Positions 7,361 to 12,564 of a stretch of 12,564 bases of DNA are shown here, piece after piece. The translations under genes were made by a program, and so were the position numbers. Position 1 is the stretch's first letter, and the number at the start of each line of letters is the position of its first letter. Below the pieces are notes generated by a model that saw only the letters and a list, made by a program, of their open reading frames with translations, searched no databases and was not told the origin of the DNA. The stretch is taken from contig JBIKLY010000094.1 of the NCBI GenBank assembly GCA_044359525.1, positions 1-12,564 on the forward strand, given 5' to 3'. This DNA is from CAJBIL01 sp044359525. GTDB taxonomy: Bacteria > Pseudomonadota > Gammaproteobacteria > Burkholderiales > Rhodocyclaceae.

Positions 7361-7679
7361 CGTACTGTACCTGGCCGACATCGGCGATGCCATCGACGCG
7401 ATTGAACGCTTTACGGCAAATATCGATGAAGCACGATTCCTCTCCGACGAACTGATCCAAAGCGCCGTACTGCAGTAACTTTCTGTCATCGGCGAAGCTG
7501 CGGCACGCCTTTCCGAAGCGACGCGCGACGCATTGCCCGGTATTTCCTGGAAGGAAATCATCGGCTTTCGCAACATTGCAGTGCATGCATATTTTTCGGT
7601 GGATTGGGGCATCGTATTCGTCATGGTGACCGACGACCTACCTACCCTGAAGCAGGGCATCGCCAGCGCGTTGCGCTGA
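7350..7679 (+). pseudogene. hepT: HEPN ribonuclease toxin (HepT/DUF86-like) interrupted by an in-frame TAA
   Basis: The frame starts at ATG 7350 inside the end of the antitoxin gene and would encode 109 residues, but codon 43 (7476-7478) is TAA. The same frame then continues without a shift to TGA at 7677-7679. The part after the stop keeps the family hallmarks: LSVIGEAAARLS, a conserved helix of DUF86 proteins, and the ribonuclease motif RX4HXY as R74-NIAV-H79-A-Y81, where the tyrosine is the known target of MntA in characterised pairs. Homologues commonly have a Lys or other residue at codon 43 followed by the same LxVIGEA segment, so a single AAA-to-TAA change would explain the stop. The truncated 42-aa product lacks the active site. 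No convincing restart codon with a ribosome site lies downstream. Alternatives are a sequencing error or stop read-through. Confidence 0.82.
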
Positions 7680-7705
7680 AAATCTTCAGCGCAACCAAGA
7701 ACGCC

Positions 7706-7728
7706 CTTGAGCAAAAATTCTGCTCAAG
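7706..7728. repeat. perfect 8-bp hairpin CTTGAGCA/TGCTCAAG
   Basis: CTTGAGCA (7706-7713) and TGCTCAAG (7721-7728) are exact inverted copies around a 7-nt AT-rich loop, 27 bp after the HEPN frame ends. On the plus strand it is followed by TATTTAT, which is T-rich but not a proper T-run. It could be a weak terminator of the toxin-antitoxin unit or an operator; the CTTGAG copies just downstream favour a protein-binding role. Confidence 0.5.
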
Positions 7729-7735
7729 TATTTAT

Positions 7736-7749
7736 ACTTGAGACTTGAG
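7736..7749 (+). repeat. tandem heptamer ACTTGAG x2
   Basis: ACTTGAG occurs twice head-to-tail and repeats the half-site of the hairpin at 7706-7728. All copies lie 10-60 bp upstream of the predicted promoter of the GGDEF-EAL gene, a suitable position for a regulator. Confidence 0.45.
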
Positions 7750-7759
7750 CGCAGACGAA

Positions 7760-7788
7760 TTGACCTCGCCTGCAAAGCTGCGGATACT
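7760..7788 (+). promoter_or_regulatory. sigma70-like promoter of the GGDEF-EAL gene
   Basis: TTGACC (7760-7765) and GATACT (7783-7788) match five and four of six consensus bases with an exact 17-bp spacer. Transcription would begin near 7795 and give a leader of about 58 nt to the ATG at 7853. This supports that ATG over the upstream in-frame TTG at 7745, which would precede the promoter. Confidence 0.55.
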
Positions 7789-7852
7789 GGTCCCAGCCCA
7801 GTTATACTTCGACCAGTCGTTTCGCCAGCCGCCCATCACGAAACCCAGTCTC

Positions 7853-10315
7853 ATGCCCAGCGCACTTGATTCTCGAGCGATCTTCGAATCCGTCTCCGAC
7901 GCGATCATCGTCTGTTCGGAAACCGGACATGCCATCGATTGCAACGCCGCGGCATTGGCACTGCTCCGCTGCACCCGCGAGCAGCTTATCGGCAGCACGC
8001 CGCTCGACTGGTCGCCGGAAACGCAGCCTGACGGCCGCCGCAGCGATACGGCAGCCGCAGAAGTCTTCGCGCGTGCCCTGCTCGGCGAAGTTGTGCACTT
8101 TGACTGGATCAACGTCTGCCACGATGGCACGGCAATCGAGGTGCAGGCCACCGTCTCGTTGATCCGGTCGGTTGAAAGCAAAACATTCGTCGTCATCAGT
8201 CGCGACGCATCGGCCATAAAAACGGCTGAACGACAGCTGGCAAAATCGGAAGATCGCTTTCGTACGCTGTTTGAAAATGCGCCGCTGGCCTACCAGTCGC
8301 TTGATATGGCGGCCAACATTCTTGCCGTCAATGACGCCTGGCTGAAGCTCCTTGGCGGCGTCCGGCGTGAAGACGTCATCGGACAGTCGATCACCCGTTT
8401 TCTGGAAGAAAAATCGTTACCGACCCTGGCGGAGAACTTTCCTGCATTCATCAAACGGGGACACATCGAAGGGCCTGTTTTTGATCTGCACCGCGCCGAT
8501 GGCCAAGCACGCACTGTCACAATCAACGGGCGGATTGGCTATGACGCGGAAGGGAACGCCCTCTGCACGCACTGCATACTGACCGACATCACCGAGCGCA
8601 CGCGCATTGAAATGGCGTTGCGGGAAAGCGAGGCCACGTTCCGGAAGCTGTTTGAGGACTCCTCCGACCCCATCCTCCTGATCGACAACACAGACGTCTT
8701 CGTCGAATGCAACCAGTCGGCGCTTGATCTGCTCAAGATGAGCCGCGAGCAATTTCTTCTCCTGCCACCGGACAGAATTTCGCCAGAGTTTCAGCCCGAC
8801 GGACGGCGCTCGGCAGAGGCCGCGCCGGAGATGATCGCACTGGCCTACCGCAAGGGCTTGCATCGCTTCGACTGGACCTGCATCAACGCCGAGGGCGGTG
8901 AGTTCATCGTCGAAGTCTCTCTCATGCCCATTGCCATCAAGGGGCAGACCATGCTCCACACGACCTGGCGCGACATCACTGAACGCAAGGCGTCGGCCGA
9001 CAAGATCGAACGTCTGGCTTTCTACGACCCGCTCACCGACCTGCCCAACCGGCGACTCGTCCTCGACCGGCTTGAACAGGCCTTATCCGCCAGCAGCCGC
9101 CACCACCGGTATGGCGCCTTGTTGCTGCTCGACATGGATGATTTCAAGACGCTCAACGATACGCTGGGACATGACATTGGCGACCAGTTCCTGGTTGAGG
9201 TGGCACGCCGCCTTCAAGCCTCGGTGCGCGAAGGCGATACGGTAGCGCGTCACGGCGGCGACGAATTTGTCGTAATCCTAGAGGATCTCAACGAGAATGC
9301 ACTCGCCGCCATGCAGGCAGAGAGCGTTGCCGTGAAAATTCTGCGCGCCGTCAGTCAGCCTTACCTGCTTGATCTGGCGGCTTGCGAAGGATTGAAAAAT
9401 ACGCGCAATTATCATTGCACGTCGAGCATCGGCATCACCCTGTTTCAAGGCAACGCCATCTCGGTAGACGAGTTGATGAAGCGCGCGGATACCGCCATGT
9501 ACCAGGCCAAAGCCGCAGGTCGCAACGCGCTGCGTTTTTTCGACCCGGAGATGCAGGCCGTTGTCACCGCCCGCGCCGCCCTCGATCATGACCTGCGCGA
9601 GGCCATGCGCGAGGATCAGTTCTGTCTCTACTACCAACCCCAAGTGGATAGCGCCGGCAAGCGCACGGGCGCCGAGGCCTTGTTGCGCTGGCAGCACCCC
9701 CGGCGCGGCATGGTGCCTCCCGGCGAGTTCATTCCGCAGGCCGAGGCAACGGGGCTGATCATCCCCCTGGGCGACTGGGTGCTTGAAACCGCCTGCGCCC
9801 AACTGGTCGCGTGGAGCAAGCAGCCGGACATGTCGCATCTCACCGTGGCGGTCAATGTCAGCGCCCGCCAGTTCCGCCATGCCGATTTCGTCGATCATGT
9901 GCTGACGATCATCAGCAGCACCGGCGCCAACCCGAAAAAGCTCAAACTGGAACTGACCGAAAGCCTGCTGCTGGAAAATGTGGAAGAGGTGATCGCCAAA
10001 ATGAGCGCGCTGAAAGCCGAAGGCATCGGCTTCTCGCTGGACGATTTCGGCACGGGCTACTCTTCCCTGTCTTACCTGAAACGCCTGCCGCTCGACCAGC
10101 TTAAGATTGACGGCGCCTTCGTCAGGGATGTGCTGACTGACCCGAACGACGCCGCCATTGCCCGAACCATCGTGGCGCTGGCGCAAAGCATGGGGCTATC
10201 GGTGATTGCCGAGTGCGTGGAAACGCAGGCCCAGCGTGAGTTTCTGGCGGCCAATGGCTGCACGGCTTTCCAGGGCTATCTGTTCGGCCGGCCAATGCCG
10301 ATCGAGGATTTTTAG
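7853..10315 (+). CDS. PAS-PAS-PAS-GGDEF-EAL c-di-GMP cyclase/phosphodiesterase
   Basis: The 820-aa protein begins with three PAS sensor domains (about 8-125, 135-250, 262-380), each ending in a short linker such as DITERT or DITERK. A GGDEF domain (~385-565) follows, with H-GGDEF at 467-472 and the inhibitory RxxD (R459-D462) five residues upstream, so it should make c-di-GMP and be product-inhibited. The EAL domain (~575-820) has EALLRW (608-613), NVSARQF, ELTES, DDFGTGYSS, KIDGAFV, ECVET and QGYLFGRP, all residues expected of an active c-di-GMP phosphodiesterase. There is no transmembrane segment or signal peptide, so it is cytoplasmic. PAS1 and PAS3 share QPDGRRS and FDW, pointing to internal duplication; their ligand is not evident. 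The frame is open back to a TTG at 7745, but the promoter position favours ATG 7853. No clear Shine-Dalgarno is visible. Net direction of activity cannot be predicted. Confidence 0.9.
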   Translation: MPSALDSRAIFESVSDAIIVCSETGHAIDCNAAALALLRCTREQLIGSTPLDWSPETQPDGRRSDTAAAEVFARALLGEVVHFDWINVCHDGTAIEVQATVSLIRSVESKTFVVISRDASAIKTAERQLAKSEDRFRTLFENAPLAYQSLDMAANILAVNDAWLKLLGGVRREDVIGQSITRFLEEKSLPTLAENFPAFIKRGHIEGPVFDLHRADGQARTVTINGRIGYDAEGNALCTHCILTDITERTRIEMALRESEATFRKLFEDSSDPILLIDNTDVFVECNQSALDLLKMSREQFLLLPPDRISPEFQPDGRRSAEAAPEMIALAYRKGLHRFDWTCINAEGGEFIVEVSLMPIAIKGQTMLHTTWRDITERKASADKIERLAFYDPLTDLPNRRLVLDRLEQALSASSRHHRYGALLLLDMDDFKTLNDTLGHDIGDQFLVEVARRLQASVREGDTVARHGGDEFVVILEDLNENALAAMQAESVAVKILRAVSQPYLLDLAACEGLKNTRNYHCTSSIGITLFQGNAISVDELMKRADTAMYQAKAAGRNALRFFDPEMQAVVTARAALDHDLREAMREDQFCLYYQPQVDSAGKRTGAEALLRWQHPRRGMVPPGEFIPQAEATGLIIPLGDWVLETACAQLVAWSKQPDMSHLTVAVNVSARQFRHADFVDHVLTIISSTGANPKKLKLELTESLLLENVEEVIAKMSALKAEGIGFSLDDFGTGYSSLSYLKRLPLDQLKIDGAFVRDVLTDPNDAAIARTIVALAQSMGLSVIAECVETQAQREFLAANGCTAFQGYLFGRPMPIEDF

Positions 10316-10370
10316 CGGGAGCTCAAAAACAGTCACCCCTCGATGCAACGCTGGCCGTTCTGCTTGCTGT

Positions 10371-10412
10371 AGATTGCCGCGGGTTGTCGCAGATTGTCAC
10401 GGATTAGCGACA
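10371..10412. repeat. 20-bp imperfect tandem repeat with a 6-bp inverted repeat
   Basis: The 135-bp convergent gap 10316-10450 holds two adjacent 20-bp units (10371-10390 and 10391-10410) that agree at 14 of 20 positions, each starting AGATTG. TGTCGC (10385-10390) and GCGACA (10407-10412) could form a weak stem with a 16-nt loop. No T-run follows, so it is not a convincing terminator. Nothing else is recognisable in the gap. Confidence 0.35.
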
Positions 10413-10450
10413 GAAAAAATGCTGGCGAGATTTTCCTGCTTACCCGGCGC

Positions 10451-11446
10451 TCACGCTGACCAGAGCGGTGGCTCGTCCATCAGCGCAATCTGCTCGCGCA
10501 ACTCCAGAATGCGATCCTGCCAGTAACGCTGCGTATTGAACCACGGAAAAGTCAGCGGGAAGGCCGGGTCGTCCCAGCGCCGCGCCAGCCAGCCGGCGTA
10601 GTGGATCAGGCGCAGCGTACGCAGCGCTTCAACCAGATGCAGTTCACGCGTATCGAATTCCTGAAAATCTTCGTAACCGGCCAGCACATCGGCCAGTTGC
10701 CGCACCTGATCGGCGCGCTCGCCGGAGAGCAGCATCCACAGATCCTGCACCGCCGGCCCCATGCGCGCATCGTCGAAATCAACAAAGTGCGGCCCGCGTT
10801 GCTCGCCTTCCGTCCACAGCACATTGCCGATGTGGCAATCGCCATGCAGGCGAATCAGCGCGGACGATCCGGCCCGATCGTAGCAGCGCTGCACGCCGTC
10901 GAGCGCCTGCGCGACGACGCCGAAATAGACGTCGGCCAGTTCGGGCGGCAGAAAATTATTGTGCAGCAGAAAATCGCGCGGTTCTTCGCCGAAAGTCTGG
11001 ATATTGAGCGCCGGCCGCTCGGTAAAGGGCTTGAGCGCGCCGACCGCGTGAATCCGCCCGATGAAGCGCCCCATCCATTCGAGAATCTGCTCACCGTCGA
11101 ACTCGGGGGCCCGCCCACTCTGCCGGGGGAAAACGGCAAAGCGCAGGTCTTCGTCCTTGTGCAGCGTGCGTCCGTCGATGGCCAACGGCGCGACGACCGG
11201 CAACTCGCGCTCCAGCAGCTCGGCGACGAAGGCATGCTCTTCAAGAATCGCCGCATCCGACCAGCGCCCCGAGCGATAAAACTTGACGACCAGCGGCGCG
11301 CCCTCCGCCATGAACACCTGATAGACGCGGTTCTCGTAACTGTTGAGCGCCAACAGCCGGCCATCGGGATGCAGTCCGATGCGCTCAAGCGCGCCGAGCA
11401 TCGAATCGGGCGTCAGCGAGGCAAATGGCGTAAGGGTCAGATCCAT
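10451..11446 (-). CDS. srkA: stress response kinase A (SrkA/YihE/RdoA family)
   Basis: The 331-aa product matches the length of E. coli SrkA (328 aa) and its kinase-like (APH/choline-kinase fold) motifs: SYENRVYQ (36-43), ATP-binding Lys55 in VVKFYR, SGRWSD (59-64), catalytic loop HGDCHIGNVLW (201-211) with Asp203 and Asn208, and the metal-binding FVDFDDARMGP (221-231). SrkA is a cytoplasmic Ser/Thr protein kinase reported to protect cells from stress-induced death and to counter the MazEF pathway; the E. coli gene is Cpx-regulated with dsbA. Here no dsbA is adjacent and no Cpx site was recognised. The frame is open upstream to 11713, but that extension translates the inverted-repeat element and has no family similarity, so ATG 11446 is chosen. 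It converges on the GGDEF-EAL gene and diverges from the gene at 11767. Confidence 0.9.
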   Translation of the reverse strand: MDLTLTPFASLTPDSMLGALERIGLHPDGRLLALNSYENRVYQVFMAEGAPLVVKFYRSGRWSDAAILEEHAFVAELLERELPVVAPLAIDGRTLHKDEDLRFAVFPRQSGRAPEFDGEQILEWMGRFIGRIHAVGALKPFTERPALNIQTFGEEPRDFLLHNNFLPPELADVYFGVVAQALDGVQRCYDRAGSSALIRLHGDCHIGNVLWTEGEQRGPHFVDFDDARMGPAVQDLWMLLSGERADQVRQLADVLAGYEDFQEFDTRELHLVEALRTLRLIHYAGWLARRWDDPAFPLTFPWFNTQRYWQDRILELREQIALMDEPPLWSA

Positions 11447-11546
11447 GGCAATCACCAGAAAACACACAACTTGTGCACCGCAGCAGGATACACCGTAACG
11501 GGGCAAGTCGCTGCTGTAGCACGAAGCAATCGCATTTATAAACCTT

Positions 11547-11661
11547 AAACCCAACGCAGAGGCGCAGAGGCACAGAGGAAACGCAGAGAAAAGAAAAATA
11601 AGGGCAAGAATTTGATTTTCTCTGCGTAATCTCTGCGCCTCTGCGCCTCTGCGTTGGGTTT
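11547..11661. repeat. 115-bp inverted-repeat element built from CGCAGAGG units
   Basis: The arms 11547-11592 and 11616-11661 are reverse complements at 42 of 46 positions, around a 23-nt A-rich loop (11593-11615). Mismatches are one isolated base and one run of three. Each arm starts AAACCCAA and holds three consecutive 8-bp units CGCAGAGG (one copy changed to CACAGAGG or a close variant), then a short spacer and a fourth CGCAGAG followed by AAAA. It lies in the 320-bp divergent gap 11447-11766 between srkA and the gene at 11767, about 100 bp from each start. Similar CGCAGAGG/CCTCTGCG-rich hairpins occur, from general knowledge, in many environmental bacterial genomes as dispersed repeats. 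Here it has no coding capacity, so a non-autonomous mobile or palindromic element is the best description. No target-site duplication is obvious. Confidence 0.85.
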
Positions 11662-11697
11662 TGGAGCCAAATGCCATTGCCTTGTGCTGCAGCAGAC

Positions 11698-11703
11698 TAA
11701 AAT
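11698..11703 (+). promoter_or_regulatory. possible -10 element TAAAAT before the second spermidine-synthase-like gene
   Basis: TAAAAT matches five of six consensus bases. TTGCCT (11677-11682) could be its -35 box, but the 15-bp spacer is short. The start would lie near 11710, about 57 bp before the ATG at 11767. It sits 36 bp outside the right arm of the large inverted repeat. Confidence 0.3.
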
Positions 11704-11766
11704 GTCGCCGCAACCCGTGACGCGTTAAGATTCGCCACCCTATCGTTTCCCACCGAAAAGTATCTC

Positions 11767-12522
11767 ATGGCAAAAAACACCATCCTGGTCAGCGAAGAAG
11801 CCGGCGTGCGCTTCCTGCACTTCAGTTCCGACTGGATACAGGGGGCCATGCGCGTTCGCCGGCCCAACGCGCTGGAACTCGACTACACGCGGGAGATGAT
11901 GGCCGGGCTGCTGTTCCGTGCCGCCCCATGGCCGCGCACGGCGCTGCTGATCGGCCTGGGCGCAGGCTCGCTGGTCAAGTTCATTTACCACCATCTGCCA
12001 AAAACAAAAATCACGGTGCTTGAAATCGACCCGCAGGTCGAAATCGTCGCGCGCCTGCACTTCAAGCTGCCGGACGATCCGGCGCGGCTGCGTGTCGTCA
12101 TCGGAGACGGCGCCGAATACATGCTCGCTGACGGCAAGGAGTTTGACTACATTCTGGTCGACGGCTTCGACAAGAACGCCAACGCCGGCGTCCTCGACAC
12201 CCTGCCGTTCTACCAGGCCTGTCGCGCAAGATTGAGCAGCAACGGCCTGCTCGCCGTCAATCTGCTCGGCCACAAACAGGGTTACCAGGCCAGCGCCGCG
12301 CGCATCGACAAGGCTTTTGACGGCCGCTCGCTGGTCTTCCCCTCGTGCAACAGCGGCAACACCATTGCCTTCGCCACCGCCAGTGAAAAAGTCGATGTCG
12401 AACTCGACGAGTTGCGCAGCCGGGCCGAGCACCTGAAACGCGAAACCAGCCTCAACTTGCTGCCCACCCTGACACGCATCAAACAGGCCGCGCTGATGCC
12501 GCTGGGCCGCCTGGAAATCTGA
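11767..12522 (+). CDS. soluble spermidine-synthase-fold protein (SAM-dependent transferase-like)
   Basis: The 251-aa protein has no signal peptide or membrane helix. It contains the Rossmann core of the spermidine synthase family: motif I LLIGLGAGSL (60-69), acidic LEID (85-88), GDGAEYM (113-119) and a catalytic-loop equivalent VDGFD (131-135). The two Asp residues of the canonical D-S-T-D-P loop are kept (D132, D135) but the Pro is Lys. The upstream polyamine-binding motif usually reads Y-H-E-M; here it is Y40-T-R-E-M, so the His is replaced. It is therefore a relative of SpeE, often annotated as spermidine synthase, but the natural acceptor may differ. The ATG at 11767 has only a weak GAAAAG purine stretch 8 bp upstream. 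It is divergent from srkA and is not paired with speD or speE-type genes in this window. Confidence 0.8.
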   Translation: MAKNTILVSEEAGVRFLHFSSDWIQGAMRVRRPNALELDYTREMMAGLLFRAAPWPRTALLIGLGAGSLVKFIYHHLPKTKITVLEIDPQVEIVARLHFKLPDDPARLRVVIGDGAEYMLADGKEFDYILVDGFDKNANAGVLDTLPFYQACRARLSSNGLLAVNLLGHKQGYQASAARIDKAFDGRSLVFPSCNSGNTIAFATASEKVDVELDELRSRAEHLKRETSLNLLPTLTRIKQAALMPLGRLEI

Positions 12523-12564
12523 AGGAAGCACTGCAAAATACTGCTTGATATATGGCCCGGGTGT

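Noticed and set aside
6935..7745. Genomic island integrated at the tRNA-Arg gene
   Set aside because: No integrase, no repeat of the tRNA 3' end within the window, and no obvious composition change; only the toxin-antitoxin remnant hints at it.
7745..7852. GGDEF-EAL protein starting at TTG 7745
   Set aside because: The added 36 residues show no domain similarity, there is no ribosome site, and the best promoter lies downstream of that codon.
9278..10186. 302-codon open frame on the minus strand opposite the GGDEF-EAL domains
   Set aside because: It is fully antisense to conserved catalytic domains and His/Gln/Gly-rich in the manner of shadow translations.
10601..11548. 315-codon open frame on the plus strand opposite srkA
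   Set aside because: It is antisense to srkA, whose kinase motifs are clear, and its own translation shows no family features.
11547..11661. CRISPR-like array from the repeated CGCAGAGG units
   Set aside because: Units are 8 bp, directly adjacent with no spacers, arranged as a palindrome, and no cas gene is present.
11447..11713. N-terminal extension of srkA back to an ATG at 11713
   Set aside because: The extra 89 residues translate the inverted-repeat element; the start at 11446 gives the family's usual length.
11740..12531. 263-codon open frame on the minus strand opposite the gene at 11767
   Set aside because: The plus-strand product has clear SAM-fold motifs; the opposite frame does not.
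12526..12546. Possible hairpin AAGCA/TGCTT after the last gene
   Set aside because: The stem is only 5 bp, AT-rich and without a T-run, so a terminator cannot be supported.

Overview
The window looks like chromosomal DNA of a betaproteobacterium, most likely in or near the Rhodocyclales (Azonexus/Dechloromonas/Thauera type). That placement rests on the GC-rich coding sequence (strong G/C preference at third positions) and on the gene types: an HDOD signalling protein, a PAS-PAS-PAS-GGDEF-EAL protein, a bacteriohemerythrin, Uup and SrkA. It is an inference, not a measured placement. There is no phage, transposase, integrase, rRNA or CRISPR array.

Layout, left to right. (1) 2-3080, plus strand: the 3' part of an HDOD-domain protein, then a seven-helix membrane protein fused to a spermidine-synthase-fold domain, then a patatin-like phospholipase with a lipoprotein signal. 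(2) 3107-6865, minus strand: an MFS transporter, the ABC-F ATPase Uup and a bacteriohemerythrin, in that transcription order, with uup and the hemerythrin gene only 47 bp apart. (3) 6895-7006, plus strand: a promoter and tRNA-Arg(CCU) gene, divergent from the MFS gene. (4) 7061-7679, plus strand: a HEPN/MNT (HepT-MntA type) toxin-antitoxin pair in which the nucleotidyltransferase antitoxin is intact but the HEPN toxin has an in-frame TAA at codon 43. (5) 7706-10315, plus strand: a cluster of CTTGAG repeats, a good sigma70-like promoter and a large diguanylate cyclase/phosphodiesterase with all visible catalytic motifs intact. (6) 10451-11446, minus strand: the stress-response kinase SrkA. (7) A 320-bp divergent intergenic region holding a striking 115-bp near-perfect inverted repeat built from 8-bp CGCAGAGG units. 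(8) 11767-12522, plus strand: a second, soluble spermidine-synthase-fold protein.

The genes do not form one pathway. Themes are c-di-GMP/HDOD signalling, oxygen or redox-linked functions (hemerythrin, SrkA) and general housekeeping. I did not find a convincing new multi-gene system. The observations most worth following are the toxin-dead HEPN/MNT pair, the large hairpin repeat element, the CTTGAG cluster upstream of the c-di-GMP enzyme, and two spermidine-synthase-fold proteins whose polyamine-pocket residues depart from the canonical enzyme in different ways.
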